Origin: Andalucia godoyi
Taxonomy: Eukaryota > Discoba > Jakobea > Jakobida > Andaluciidae
Reading direction: 5' to 3'
Length of the DNA stretch: 64,000 nt
Assembly (NCBI GenBank): GCA_009859145.1
Contig: VRVR01000034.1
Span: 1 to 64,000 of the forward strand
A model generated the notes under the pieces. That model was not told the DNA's origin and made no database searches. It worked only from the letters and a program-made list of their open reading frames with translations. Both the position numbers and the translations under genes were made by a program. Positions within the stretch are counted from its first letter, which is position 1; each line of letters opens with the position of its first letter. Shown piece after piece: positions 1-10,211 of this stretch.

Positions 1-390
1 TTTATCGATACGTCATTAACGTCGTGCATTATAACACATCACCAAGTCGGTGGTTCACCACGCAAACAACAAACCGAGTCGCATAGCGAACTGCGTTTCC
101 GATATTCACATCTCGCTCCTGGCTGTTTCCACTGTCGCTAAACCCCTCCACGGCTGGTTAAACAAGGCAAGGGAATTGGGCCAACAGAAAGGTCTGTGGG
201 GGCCCAACTAAGACAGCCAGCGTTTTTTGCGTTTGACACGATTTGCAGCAATCCGCGTTGAAGCCTCGTTCCCCTTCATTTCCCTCCATTTTTTCTCGAC
301 CCGTGTCTCTGTCTGTTGCTGCTTTCTCGCTTTATTTTTACGAGTTACAAAATTTGGAATACATCATAGCATGTGAGCGTCACTGGTCTC
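1..390. other. Left-edge stretch with no recognised gene
   Basis: Only short, unconvincing reading frames are present. It lies downstream of the helicase remnant and could be the rest of the same decayed element, but nothing in it is recognisable. Confidence 0.4.
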
Positions 391-1090
391 TCAATCCAAC
401 GCCCTTTCTGTCCGAGTTTGCTGCCTGCCGGAACGGCTTCGACGAAGTGCTGGAACACTGCTTGCTTCGATTCCAGCTGCATGGGTCGGATTCTGTTCGC
501 AGATGAGCCGATGCAGCCGTTCGTCTTCCATTATCCTTCGCCGCATGCCTTCGGATTTCAAGTTTGATAGCCGACTGCTTGGGATACTTCCGTCAGCGAA
601 ATCAAGTCCTTCTATGCTTTTGACCTGGCTGAGTGCTATGCATGACATTCCGGGTGACTTCTCGGCTGTTCCCAGATCCACTACTGCTCTATTGAACGTC
701 ATACGCTGGCTTTTTTGTGGAGTGTCACAGCATACGAGACGGACAATGGAAATTGAATGCGATCTGCTGTGTTGTTGTTGTTGCCGATGGAGACTGCTCG
801 ACTAACAGAAAGGACGGGCACCCACGTAGCGTGTTCAGGATCAGAAGAGCATGGAGGGCCCCGATATTCTGGGAACTCGACTGCAACAAAGAAAGGCATA
901 GAAAGAGTATCAGCAGCCGCTTCCCTGTTCCAATGCACTATTGCTTGAACAATTTCTTGGCTGCCGTTGATCGTAGCATCGCAGGACATCCGACAGCCAG
1001 ATAGAGTACTGGAGCACATCCCATAGCGTTTGATGCGGGAACGGACTTTGCTCTTGACAAAAACAGGCTGGAGGTCCCGAATGTCTCGCT
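391..1090 (-). pseudogene. Broken PIF1-like DNA helicase (C-terminal part)
   Basis: Two minus-strand reading frames together give the C-terminal part of a PIF1-type superfamily 1 helicase. The first (about 1090 to 699) reads NGSQEIVQAIVHW, then VAVEFPEYRGPP and WVPVL, then IQFPLSVSYAVTLHK. The second (702 to 391) reads AVVDLGTAEKSPGMSCIALS followed by QVKS and SSRLSNL. These match, in order, the family pattern of QFPL..(A/Y)A.T.HKSQG followed by (A/V)V.DLG and (Y/C)(V/I)ALS(R/Q)V(R/K)S. The join falls in a run of six A bases near 710; two extra A bases would explain the shift, and the SQG helicase motif then reads SQR. The N-terminal Walker A region is not seen, so this is a truncated and frameshifted copy. 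Such helicases are often carried by mobile elements, but no ends were found. A homopolymer sequencing error is an alternative for the frameshift only. Confidence 0.72.
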
Positions 1091-1454
1091 ACTATTCGTA
1101 CGATGTGTTGTTGTGGAAAAGGATTGGGAGTTGCAAAGAAAGTAAAATATTGTGTATTTTTATAAAGTGGATTTTCAAAATATACAATACAAACGGACGG
1201 ACGTGCACCGCATACTGCACGGAAGATTGTCGACCCGCGTCGACAGATCCCGTTAGATTTTCCATCTCCCCGCCAAATGACATGGCAATTGTCATCATTG
1301 TCAGAACAACTCTTTTGCCCTCCGTCAGATGATCGCCATTCGGCAGTGCAAACCTCTTCATGTCTGTTCAGTTTTTTTCCCCCGGCCCTTTTTTCTGATT
1401 CCACTTTTTCTTGTCTGTGCTTTTGCGCTTATTTCTTTGAATTACGTGTAGAGG

Positions 1455-3187
1455 ATGCAGAACTTGAATCAGAATTCCTCCCTGAGGATCGATGGAGAGC
1501 GGAAGACTGGACAGGATGTGAGGACGGAGAATGGTATGTAGGATGGTTTCCAAGTATTTATTTTTATGATCTTCCAAGCAATTGCACTGACGTTTCGTTC
1601 CCCACATTTTCCTTTTTTCATATAGTGACTGCTTGCATTGCCATTGCGAACATCGTAAAAACGTCTTTGGGCCCAGTTGGTCTGGATAAGATGTTGGTGG
1701 ACTCCATCGGGGATGTCACGATGACGAACGACGGCGCGACAATTCTGAAACTGCTCGACATCCAGCATCCTGCTGCCAAAGTCCTCGTCGATCTTGCGAA
1801 GCTGCAGGATGAAGAGGTTGGTGATGGCACAACGTCTGTCGTGATCATTGCTGCCGAGCTCTTGAAGCGCGGTAATGAGCTGGTGAAGAAGAAGATTCAT
1901 CCAACCAATGTTATATCCGGTTTTCGAATGGCAATGAAGGAAGCAGTCAAGTTCATCAAGAGCAATCTTGCCATTTCCACGGACAAGCTTGGTCGCGATT
2001 GCATTGTGAACTCCGCGAGGACCTCCATGTCTTCCAAGATCATTGGTGCGGAATCCGAGTTCTTCGCAAATCTTGCGGTGGACGCGTTAATGGCCGTGAA
2101 GACGACTGCGCCAGACGGCTCGTCCAAGTACCCTGTCAAGGCTGTTCACATTTTGAAGCAACACGGAAAATCCGCGCGGGAATCGGTTCTTGTTCACGGC
2201 TACGCTCTCAACTGCGTTCGTGCGTCGCAGCAGATGCCTTCACTTATCCACGACGCAAAGATTGCTTTGCTCGACTTTGACTTGACCCGAGTTAAAAATC
2301 GTGTCGGCGTCCAAATTATTGTGAATGATCCTCGTGAATTGGAGGCTCTGCAAAACCGTGAAGTGGACATGCTCAAGAAGCGTATTCAGCGCATTCTGGA
2401 CGCTGGCGCGAATGTCGTATTTACTACAAAGGCAATTGATGACACCGCTCAAAAGTTCTTTGTGGAGAAGGGTGTAATGGCAGTTCGCAGAGTCGACAAG
2501 GATGATCTGAAGCGCATTGCGAAGCTTACTGGCGGGACCGTGCTGGTCACCATGGCGGACCTGGAAGGAGACGAATCCTTCTCGCAACAGTACCTTGGTC
2601 GCGCAGAAGCAGTTTCGCAAGAAAGACTTTCCGATGATGAATTGATCTTTGTCCGGGGAGCCTCCAGCACGAAAGCAACGTCGGTTATTCTTCGTGGTGC
2701 AAATGAGTACATGCTTGACGAAATGGAGCGATCTCTCCACGACGTCCTGTGTGTCATCAAGCGTGCACTGGAGTCCAAGGCAGTGGTTGCTGGTGGCGGA
2801 GCTGTGGAAGCTGCGCTGTCCATTCACTTGGAAAATTATGCAACTACTCTTGAGTCCAAAGAACAGCTGGCGATTGCAGAGTTTGCGGACGCGCTCCTGG
2901 TAATCCCCAAGCAGTTGGCTGTCAATGCAGCCAAGGATGCCACGGAATTGGTCGCGAAGATCAGAGCTCATCACCACATTGCCCAGACTGTCCCGGACAA
3001 GAAGCTGGATCACCAATACATGGGCCTCGATCTCGTTAAGGGAGAAGTGCGAGACAATCTCAAGGCTGGTGTTCTGGAACCTGCAATGTCGAAAGTCAAG
3101 TCCATCCAGTTTGCGGTCGAAGCTTGCATTTCCATCATGCGAATTGATGACTTTGTCAAGATGAACCCCAAGCAGCAGCAGCAGTAG
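1455..3187 (+). CDS. CCT1: T-complex protein 1 subunit alpha (CCT1), two exons
   Basis: This is the alpha subunit of the cytosolic TRiC/CCT chaperonin, which folds actin, tubulin and many WD40 proteins using ATP. Exon 1 is 1455-1533 and exon 2 is 1626-3187, giving 546 residues, the usual family length. The 92-base intron starts GTATGT and ends ATAG; splicing joins VRTEN to [17 protein letters not shown] in frame and restores the normal N-terminus. Without splicing the frame stays open upstream but reads non-family sequence, so the ATG at 1455 is preferred. Visible ATP-site motifs are [10 protein letters not shown] (about 41-50), NDGATIL (61-67) and GDGTTS (92-97). The apical and second equatorial parts ([12 protein letters not shown], near the C-terminus) are intact. 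The alpha rather than another CCT subunit is indicated by close agreement across the N-terminal 100 residues. Confidence 0.96.
1534..1625 (+). other. Intron of CCT1
   Basis: A 92-base GT-AG intron with donor GTATGT and acceptor CATATAG after a pyrimidine-rich stretch. The sequence CACTGAC some 40 bases before the acceptor could be the branch site. Placement is fixed by protein continuity on both sides. Confidence 0.9.
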
Positions 3188-3729
3188 GGAAGCTCTCGCG
3201 TAGATTCAGTATGTATTTTTCAGATTGCATCGCACTTCATCGGACGACCGTGCATTGCCTGCAAAAATAAGCATTTTTTAAATAATTAAAGAAGCGGAAT
3301 GACTGCCATTCGTTATTTTTTTCATTTTACACCCTCTTTTCCCTTTCCATTTGCATATCAGAAGGCGCGCTCTTTGTGCGTGTACTCCGCGAGCCCACGC
3401 GGAATGGCAGAAACTCGAACAGTTCCACCCTCTGCTTTTGGAAATCGAAAAATTCCCGCGAATCGGGAGTGTGCCGAAAAGCGGCAATCAAATTCCCGAA
3501 ATTTCCGCAAATGTTCCGCCGTTTCAAAAGGTGGGAAAGTGAACTTCCACTTGGAGTTTTTTTGTGGTAATCTGCCGTCTACTTCGTTCGCCTTGCATGG
3601 CAAATGCGCTGGAAATTGTCGCGTGCCTCAGTGTAATTTGGCCGCTTTCCTTGTTTCCTTTGTCACACGCACGCACGCACGCACACGCACGCACACACAC
3701 GTACGTACGTACATGTTGAGAGAAAAGCA
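3188..3729 (+). other. Intergenic region with ACGC/ACAC repeat
   Basis: This is the CCT1 3' flank and the upstream region of the VTT-domain gene. A (CACG)n/(AC)n run at about 3664-3712 lies just before the start codon at 3730. The reading frames here are short and unlike any family I know. Confidence 0.5.
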
Positions 3730-4506
3730 ATGAATCCGCAACATTTCAAATGGGCTTGCTTATGTCTCTTGTGCATATGCACCACATGGATTTTCAGCAG
3801 CTTCTTGACCCTAGAAAATCTGCAACTCCTGTTTCCATACTTGGAATCTTGGAGGGATTCAAGCTCACTGACGTTTGTTTGCGCCTTCCTCACTGCGGGC
3901 CTCGTTTCGATATCACTTGGATTGCCGGTTGCTTTCGTGTTCACTTTGGCGTCGGGAATGCTGTTTTCGCAGCCGCTGGGATTCCTTCTTTCCATGATCG
4001 GTGTTGCGGGGGGCAGTCTCTTGCATTATGCGATAATTTTTGTAACGGGATGCGCGGCAGCCCAGTGTAGCACCGGAGATGGGGATGTGGAAGCTCCTTC
4101 AAAAAGGTCATTTTTTGTTCTGTGTCGTCTGAAGGAAGAATTCCTGAAAGAAAAGACGTTGTGTTTGTTGGTGATGAGGATTATACCTGGTATTCCGCTC
4201 TTTACTGCGAATCTTCTTCCGGCTGTTGTTCCTATTCCCTTCAAGACATATGCATGGACGACGATTGTTGGACTGTGTCCATCGCAGTGTCTGTTGTCCA
4301 TTCTCGGAACAGTGATTGTGGACTCCTTCAAGGCTCCTGGTGATTTGCTCCTTTCCTCCTTGTTAAGCACACAGCTCATAGTGCTGTGCATTGTCCAGGC
4401 ACTGATTGTGGTTGGCCTTCTGCTGATCAGAAAGTCCAGAAGCGATGGTCACGGACTGCCGTTTAGAGAAAGCGCGTCTCGATTCAAAGAAGCCAGCATA
4501 GTATAA
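3730..4506 (+). CDS. VTT-domain (TVP38/TMEM64/DedA-type) membrane protein
   Basis: A 258-residue polytopic membrane protein of the VTT (SNARE-associated Golgi) superfamily. It starts with a hydrophobic segment (WACLCLLCICTTWIFSSF), then has the re-entrant-loop type segments FVCAFLTAGLVSISLGLPVA and GMLFSQPLGFLLSMIGVAGG. The second signature, MRIIPGIPLFTANLLPA followed by VPIPFKTY and the G-hairpin ..TIVGLCPSQ, matches the F/MR..P..P....N family motif. A last helix (LIVLCIVQALIVVGLLL) precedes a short basic tail. Relatives act in Golgi/ER lipid scrambling and vesicle traffic; the substrate here is unknown. It has no introns. Its stop is only 59 bases from the stop of the convergent WD40 gene. 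Confidence 0.85.
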   Translation: MNPQHFKWACLCLLCICTTWIFSSFLTLENLQLLFPYLESWRDSSSLTFVCAFLTAGLVSISLGLPVAFVFTLASGMLFSQPLGFLLSMIGVAGGSLLHYAIIFVTGCAAAQCSTGDGDVEAPSKRSFFVLCRLKEEFLKEKTLCLLVMRIIPGIPLFTANLLPAVVPIPFKTYAWTTIVGLCPSQCLLSILGTVIVDSFKAPGDLLLSSLLSTQLIVLCIVQALIVVGLLLIRKSRSDGHGLPFRESASRFKEASIV

Positions 4507-4526
4507 AATAATACGAAACCATTTGT

Positions 4527-4527
<1 letters not shown>

Positions 4528-4563
<36 letters not shown>
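4528..4563. repeat. (GT)n dinucleotide repeat between convergent genes
   Basis: About 18 GT units fill most of the 59-base gap between two convergent stop codons, so both transcripts probably carry it or its complement in their 3' ends. Confidence 0.9.
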
Positions 4564-4564
<1 letters not shown>

Positions 4565-4565
4565 T

Positions 4566-6074
4566 TTATCGTCGGAAGCGTGCGTTCTGCAATCCCATGA
4601 CGCGGCTTGACTCCTGCGCATAGATTGACAGGAACTGGAGGAGATCAGCGACCTCCGCGGGGGACCCGGAGTTCTGACGCTGCAACAAATCTTGAAAACC
4701 GTCGGACATATTCCAACCGTGTCGCTGGAACATCGATATGACAGAGTCTCCGTGGTTTCGCATAACACCTTCCCATACTGCACGATTCACCTCAATGGCG
4801 GCTCGTTCTTCGGGCGACAAGTCCGATCGAGGAGCAAAGTCGTTCAATTCGGAGGGCACAAAATTCATCATCCCTTCAAAAGTGGATGCAACATCAAAGC
4901 ATGGTGACCATATCATCATTTCGTCCTTTCCGCTTGTGATGAGCCGCATTGTTCCATCAGTGGAGCCAGAAGTATGGACAACGGCATCTGTTCCGCAAGA
5001 TATCGTGTTCGCAACGGTCCCATCATCGACATTATACACATACGCGGAGCCATTCTCCGAACCGGTGACAATAAGCTTTTCGTTTCCCCAGAAAAACGCG
5101 GGAATGGAGTAGTTGATGCACGTGTGTTTGCTCAAATCGCGAACCGAAGACAACTCCGGCGCTGTCCCCCGCTCTGCGCACTCTAAATATTGTGGAAGTT
5201 TTCGCACATCCCAGATGCGAACAGACGAATCTCGGCCGGCAGTGACCATCGACATGTTAGATTCTGAAAAACAGACGCTGTTCACCTTGGAATTATGCGC
5301 CTTGAACATGAAAACGGACTTCCCGCCTGACAGTCCCAAGAGACGACTGTCAAAAACTTGGATACGACCATCGCGCGTGGCCGACGCAAAAACGCTATTG
5401 CCAAACGTCTTGGCAAACGATAAATAATTCAAACTATTGATAAAATTCTGCTGATTGTGCGAATCGGGGCTGGTAAGCTTGCTGGTACGAAATTTGAGTG
5501 TACCAGACTGTCGATCCCAGCCGACAATTTCCTCGGACATGCAGCCGGAGATCAGCAATTTGTCGTGATATGCCAGCGCGCGGATCCAGTTGGAATGATG
5601 TTTTAGGACCTCGACTTGCCGGCCATTTCTCCACAGGCGAATGGTCTTGTCCAGCGAGCCCGTGAAAAACCCCAACTCCTCCGGGTCGCAATCTGGGTCC
5701 CATAGCACCTCGGTCACTGTTTCTTGATGCACAGGGAACGATGTAACCTTTTTCCCTGTAAAGGAGTCTATCACATACAAATCGGTATCGACAGTGAACG
5801 CAATCATCGAGCAATCCGGGCTCCACCGAGAACAAAACAGCCCGTGCGTGTCGAGAGTGATGTGAGCAGGCCGACGTGGCCAGGACGCCACGTTTGTGTG
5901 ATCTCGATATGCTCCACTTTCCTTGCATGCTGTGGCAACCTGTCCACGGTTCACCACAACGAGTCCTTTCTGTGAAGAAAAATCGGGGAAACACGCGTAG
6001 TCCAAAACCATATGCCGGGCAAAAGCAGGATGCTCCAGCCGAGATCTGGAATCATGCGAATCCAGCAGCCGCAT
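4566..6074 (-). CDS. WD40-repeat protein (DCAF-like)
   Basis: A 502-residue protein that is mostly a beta-propeller. Clear WD units include FTGSLDKTIRLWRNG, LLISGCMSEEIVGWD, FASATRDGRIQVFDS and VTAGRDSSVRIWDVRKL, then VTGSENGSAYVYN and ITSGKDEMMIWSP. The VRIWDVRKL unit has the WDxR end typical of the DWD box used by DDB1-CUL4 substrate receptors. The repeat HSNWIRALAYHDKLLISG resembles the DCAF10 family, but this is a loose match. The last ~90 residues (from about 410) are helical and acidic, without a known domain. No intron is needed. A poly(T) tract lies directly before the start on this strand. Family assignment beyond WD40 is tentative. Confidence 0.82.
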   Translation of the reverse strand: MRLLDSHDSRSRLEHPAFARHMVLDYACFPDFSSQKGLVVVNRGQVATACKESGAYRDHTNVASWPRRPAHITLDTHGLFCSRWSPDCSMIAFTVDTDLYVIDSFTGKKVTSFPVHQETVTEVLWDPDCDPEELGFFTGSLDKTIRLWRNGRQVEVLKHHSNWIRALAYHDKLLISGCMSEEIVGWDRQSGTLKFRTSKLTSPDSHNQQNFINSLNYLSFAKTFGNSVFASATRDGRIQVFDSRLLGLSGGKSVFMFKAHNSKVNSVCFSESNMSMVTAGRDSSVRIWDVRKLPQYLECAERGTAPELSSVRDLSKHTCINYSIPAFFWGNEKLIVTGSENGSAYVYNVDDGTVANTISCGTDAVVHTSGSTDGTMRLITSGKDEMMIWSPCFDVASTFEGMMNFVPSELNDFAPRSDLSPEERAAIEVNRAVWEGVMRNHGDSVISMFQRHGWNMSDGFQDLLQRQNSGSPAEVADLLQFLSIYAQESSRVMGLQNARFRR

Positions 6075-6213
6075 TTTTTTTTTTTTTTTTTTTGCGTGTT
6101 CCCAAGTTTCTGTGTGCAGTAATCACGAGTATACAGAGAAGATTGAGAACAATGGAAAGAAGGCAATTTAAAACAGTACAGACTTTCCTCTTATTATTAT
6201 TATGTTTAATTCA

Positions 6214-6248
<35 letters not shown>

Positions 6249-6693
6249 TAATAACGAAAAAGGAAGAAGAAAAATGCTGGCAGCGTGGAACGGGGTTTCG
6301 TATCTTGTTGTTGCCGATCGAGAAAAGAAAAAAAGATACATATTGTTTTGCGCCCTTCGTTGCGGAGCACCTACGGCAGTCGTACTAGAATCGGTAAGCG
6401 AACCCTTGCGTGCGCTGTTTCCGCAGCGAGTGACCTTCCACTAGGCACAAGAAAAAGATTGGTGGAATCGCTCGGTGAACTGCGTCGTCAGCTTAGCTTT
6501 AACGTCCGGGGGACTTGAGTACTGTGGAAGGGGTGGAGGTGGGAGGGAAACAAAAAAGAAAAAAGAAGGAGATCAGCTCATTCAAGCAGCATAAGCGGAG
6601 GGGAATTTGACGAAAAGGGGACAGGCAGCTGGAATGGAGTGCTCCTCCCCTCTCCTAATCGTGAGAAAACCTCTGGGGGCTGCGCAGTCGTAA
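6075..6693. other. Intergenic region with (AAT)n repeat
   Basis: The gap between two minus-strand genes, so it holds the upstream region of the WD40 gene and the 3' flank of the transporter gene. It contains a poly(T) run (6075-6092) and an (AAT)n tract at about 6215-6247. I see no gene. Confidence 0.5.
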
Positions 6694-8061
6694 CTAGTGG
6701 AAAATTTCGTGTGCTTTTGCCATTGTCAAAAAGACAATCGTGCCAACAAGGTATGTTCCCGCAGTAATGTAAAAGATTGGATTCCAGGAACCAAAGGCAT
6801 CCAAGAAAATACCGGCTCCTGCCACGCCAATGATGCCCGGAACGGTCCCTGCAGTATTTGAGAAACCGAGCAACACGGACGCATACTTTGGGGCGATGTC
6901 CAAGTGGTTCACAGCATTTCCTGCGTTGGAAAATCCCGTAAAGGTTACTGCAGCAATCACGATGGCAACCCCTGTATAGGAGTCTTCGACAAATGTTAGA
7001 GCTGTAAGCAGGAGACCCGGAACCACAAATCCAACAGTTTGGAATATCCTGCGGATCTTGAGCAGATCGGTGCCACGCCGGACAAAAACATCGGCGACAC
7101 GTCCACAACTGATGCCCATGATAAACAGGCCGATATACGGAAAAAGAGCCAGGAATCCCGCGGTTTCGATGCTGAATCCGTATCGTTGAACAAAGTACTT
7201 TGGACACCAAGAGACCAGGACGTAGAACCCGAAGTTCGTGCAGTAGTTGCAAATAATAATGGACCACACTGCACTTGATTTCAGCAGTACTCGGTACGGA
7301 ATGATGCCTGCCCCCGCAATGCTTCGACGGTTTGCGATTCCCTGTGCCGCCACCGAATGCTTAACATATCGATTGGTTTCAGGAAAGGACGAACCAAAGC
7401 AGACCCAGCAAGGAATCCAGAGCGCGCCTGCTGCCGCCGCCGCGAAAAACACCAATCTCCAGTTCCAGAGTTGTGCCAGCGGTGCAGATGTTGCCATTGC
7501 AATCACAGTTCCAGCGATCACCCCCGAATAGCAGAATGCAACAACCCCCGATCTTCTCTTCTTGGATATCCACATGCTGAACATCGCATACATTGCCGGG
7601 AATGTGACGCCCTCTCCAAACCCCATTGCAAACCGAACAACAGCCAGTCCGTAAATGTTGTCACCAAAAACACCCGAAAGAAGTGTAAATACCGAGGACG
7701 CAATCACGCCAAAAACGAAGACAGATCCACCGCCTCGCTTGTTCGCAAACACGCCACCAGGAACCTGCGTCATCACATAGCCAACGTAGAAGGATGCAAG
7801 AATGATGCCGATTTCCGAAGAGCTCCATCCGTAGTCGTCAGACATAATGACCACCACCACAGAAATGTTAATTCTCTGGATGTACAGCACCGTAAGTCCA
7901 GACCACAAAAGGATCGCAATCCACCGCGAATACGACACGATGAACGGATCATCCAGCGGAGATTCAACCAACGAGGCATCCGAGGACTCTTTCACAAGAT
8001 CATGCTCACTCTCGCTGTATGTCAATTGCTTTCTCTCATGTTCTTCTGCACGGAGAGTCAT
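6694..8061 (-). CDS. Major facilitator transporter, SLC17 (anion:cation symporter) type
   Basis: A 455-residue MFS transporter with about 12 membrane segments. After an acidic cytosolic N-terminus, helix 1 contains WIAILLWSGLTVLYIQRINIS. The MFS A-loop region is followed by the SLC17 signature VVRFAMGFGEGVTFPAMYAM, then a six-helix second half with KYFVQRYGFSIETAGFLALFPYIG. Relatives move phosphate, glutamate, sialate and other organic anions with Na+ or H+; the substrate cannot be told here. I chose the ATG at 8061. The frame stays open to 8310, but that stretch is read from a GAGA/GAAA microsatellite and gives a Leu/Ser/Arg-rich peptide. A C-terminal AKAHEIFH tail follows the last helix. 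Confidence 0.88.
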   Translation of the reverse strand: MTLRAEEHERKQLTYSESEHDLVKESSDASLVESPLDDPFIVSYSRWIAILLWSGLTVLYIQRINISVVVVIMSDDYGWSSSEIGIILASFYVGYVMTQVPGGVFANKRGGGSVFVFGVIASSVFTLLSGVFGDNIYGLAVVRFAMGFGEGVTFPAMYAMFSMWISKKRRSGVVAFCYSGVIAGTVIAMATSAPLAQLWNWRLVFFAAAAAGALWIPCWVCFGSSFPETNRYVKHSVAAQGIANRRSIAGAGIIPYRVLLKSSAVWSIIICNYCTNFGFYVLVSWCPKYFVQRYGFSIETAGFLALFPYIGLFIMGISCGRVADVFVRRGTDLLKIRRIFQTVGFVVPGLLLTALTFVEDSYTGVAIVIAAVTFTGFSNAGNAVNHLDIAPKYASVLLGFSNTAGTVPGIIGVAGAGIFLDAFGSWNPIFYITAGTYLVGTIVFLTMAKAHEIFH

Positions 8062-8373
8062 CGACGAGGGCTTGCAGCAGAACTGAGAAAGCAAGGCTGG
8101 TGTGTGAGTATGTTGTATGTGACAACAGCGAGCGAGAGAGCGAGCGAGCAAGAGAGAGAGACAGAGACAGAGAGAGAGACAGAAAGAAAGAAAGAAAGAA
8201 GCTTTCACACGCACCGCGAGAGAACAGGGACTCGATTGCGGAAGAATCCGGTCGGTTTCCGGGCAAGGCAGTTTTATCCGACCACATTGGTGGGAAAATA
8301 TGGTGTACAACCGGTGGATGAAGATTTAAATTTAAAAAAACAGCTCGAATTTCGTACACCTCGCAGGTTTGTT
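8062..8373. repeat. Upstream region of SLC17-like gene with (GAGA)n/(GAAA)n tract
   Basis: Purine-rich simple repeats (GAGC, GAGA, CAGAGA, GAAA) occupy about 8130-8202, immediately 5' of the transporter start. The frame of the transporter happens to stay open through it. Confidence 0.6.
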
Positions 8374-8588
8374 TATCAACATTAAACATGAAACAAACAG
8401 CATCATAACCGGAGGCGGAGGAGAAAGAAGAAGCGATGGCCCCTTTGATGTAGATCAATCTGCATTGAAGAGTTGCTGCTCGTCCCCACATGAAAAACAA
8501 AACAAAAAGACATGTGGTTTGGATCTGTCTTCCGCAACAGCTTAGCCGATGATGATCAGAAACAATTCCTGTTTTTTGACGAGCGATG
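8374..8588. repeat. Dispersed repeat, copy A
   Basis: One of three related intergenic segments (others at 27398-27645 and 54834-55170). Shared blocks in the same order are: a left block TATCAACATTAAACATG; a middle block beginning TTTGATGTAGATCAATCTGC that is about 41/47 identical to copy C; and a right block ATCTGTCTTCCGCAACAGCT followed by TAGCCGATGATCA and a GACGAGCGA end. No reading frame is conserved across all copies, and no clear terminal repeats or target duplications were seen. Its nature is unknown: an old non-autonomous element or a non-coding RNA family are both possible. Confidence 0.65.
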
Positions 8589-8650
8589 AACTTTGTGTTT
8601 TGCAAAAAGAAAAAGGGAGGGAGAAGAACGTGCGTTATTTTATGTTGCTA

Positions 8651-9520
8651 TTATTTCTCAGAGAAAAACCTACTTTCCCTGGTTCCGGAACGCGTGGTCG
8701 GAATCGCTGATTGCGAGTAGGCAGATGACGGTGCAACCGCGTCGCTATCCTTCTGCCGCTGGTGCTGGGGTACTGCAGGAGGACGCGATGCCAAAACCTC
8801 ATGCGATTTTGAGGCACCGGCTGGATCGGTGGGGTGCTCAGAAAATCCAGGGACAATCATGTTCAGTAACTCTCTGCCGTTGTTCACCTGCTCCCATGCA
8901 GCCACAAGCAAGGCACAGGCACCGAGCGTACCGAGGACCACCCACGATTTGCGGAGTTTGGACGATTCTTGTTCCTTTTCGCTGCGGCTGCTCATTCGCA
9001 AATCCGGATCCCATTTGACGCTTTCCGGATCCTCCTTCTTCGGATCAATATCCCAGTAAGACCGCGTCACGGTGCTGTAGTACTTGATCCCTGGGACCTC
9101 GTCGCGCTTTGGGTCCCTCGCATTCAACGATCCGATCTGACCAAGTGCCTCCATATTCTTCGAATGGATCTCCTCCTTTTTCGAAAAGGTTTCTGTCGAG
9201 TCGTAGGCTTCGGCCCCCGTTGCAGTCCAGAATGTCCTCTCTTCTGCCTTTTCAGACTCTCTTGCGCCGAACGCCGAGCGCACTTCATTGTCCGACAGTG
9301 GTTTCGAAGAGGGAAACCCCGGTTTTAGAGTTGTGTCCTCGCCTTCGGTCTTCACTTGGCCACTCCCAGGGTACACCGCAGCAATACTAGGACCCCGGGA
9401 CTCTCCGGAAAGCACGCCGGCAGCCGTTTCATAGCGAGATGGTCCATCGCCGACCGAAGAAAATAGCCGGCGCAGACCCGCCGCATTCAAAGGTCTCCCA
9501 GATCGAATCAGTCTATGCAT
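8651..9520 (-). CDS. Uncharacterised protein, probably mitochondrial, single membrane span
   Basis: A 289-residue protein not matched to a family I know. The N-terminus (MHRLIRSGRPLNAAGLRRLF) is Arg/Leu-rich, lacks acidic residues and could form an amphipathic helix, as in a mitochondrial presequence. Residues from about 25 to 190 are hydrophilic and charged, including KYYSTVTRSYWDIDPKKED. A single hydrophobic helix, SWVVLGTLGACALLVAAWE, lies near 190-210. The last 75 residues are Pro/Ser-rich and look disordered. By layout it could be an inner-membrane assembly factor, but that is inference only. It is intronless as called. Confidence 0.7.
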   Translation of the reverse strand: MHRLIRSGRPLNAAGLRRLFSSVGDGPSRYETAAGVLSGESRGPSIAAVYPGSGQVKTEGEDTTLKPGFPSSKPLSDNEVRSAFGARESEKAEERTFWTATGAEAYDSTETFSKKEEIHSKNMEALGQIGSLNARDPKRDEVPGIKYYSTVTRSYWDIDPKKEDPESVKWDPDLRMSSRSEKEQESSKLRKSWVVLGTLGACALLVAAWEQVNNGRELLNMIVPGFSEHPTDPAGASKSHEVLASRPPAVPQHQRQKDSDAVAPSSAYSQSAIPTTRSGTRESRFFSEK

Positions 9521-10211
9521 TGTGGTGGCGTTGATGATTCAAAAAATAGACGACGTGACAAACAAGAAATCCAGAACAGAAAGTTTGATGATGATGATGA
9601 TTGTTTTTCACGCTCGGGCATAGAACGACAGAGGAAGAATGCTGAAAAGAAAAAGAGAAGAGATCTCAATCCCCTCCCACCTTCGCTGTTCGTCGGGACA
9701 TCGCTTCGTTTCGTTTGGGAGGAGACCAGGAGTCCGATTCACGCTCCCCGGATAAAGTTGACGTGCTTTGGAAATTCAACTGGAAGTTCCATAAGAAACG
9801 AGTCGAACGCGCCGGTGCGATGCTTCTCTCTTCTTTTTGTGCAGCATTCGACAAACTGCCAACCAGCACGCGAGAAGAAGACCTACAGACAAAAGGCCCG
9901 TCTGTTCGCGTTCTGGCTTGGTGCTTTGGACGACAATGCAGCAAGAAACGCCAATGTTATTCTTTCTCGCGGCTCTTCCTGATCAGTGCGCTTGTCGTGC
10001 GTGCCTCAGCAGTGGAGAAATCGGGGTATTTTTCAATTTTGGGTTAAAGCTGTCTTGTCTTTGAGCGTGAAAACTGTGTGAGGCCGTTGCCTCAACTACA
10101 CACTGCAGTCCAACATGCGTGGGCGGCGGAGGGCACTCGGTTCCAGCACTCGTGCTGACCGTGTCTGTGGCAAGTCAGTCTTTTATTTCCTCTTCCAAAA
10201 CGGAGTAAGAA
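9521..10211. other. Divergent promoter region without recognised gene
   Basis: It lies between the 5' ends of the minus-strand mitochondrial-looking gene and MGM101. Overlapping reading frames of 90-155 codons on both strands (for example 9515-9982) have biased, repetitive composition and no family resemblance. A short (GAT)n run is at about 9582-9601. Confidence 0.5.

Noticed and set aside
7357-8385. 342-codon frame antisense to the SLC17-like transporter
   Set aside because: Arg/His-rich shadow of the transporter gene; no domain and it crosses a microsatellite.
9515-10064. Overlapping frames of 75-155 codons between two divergent genes
   Set aside because: Several frames on both strands are equally open, composition is repetitive and no motif is present; this is expected in GC-balanced promoter DNA.
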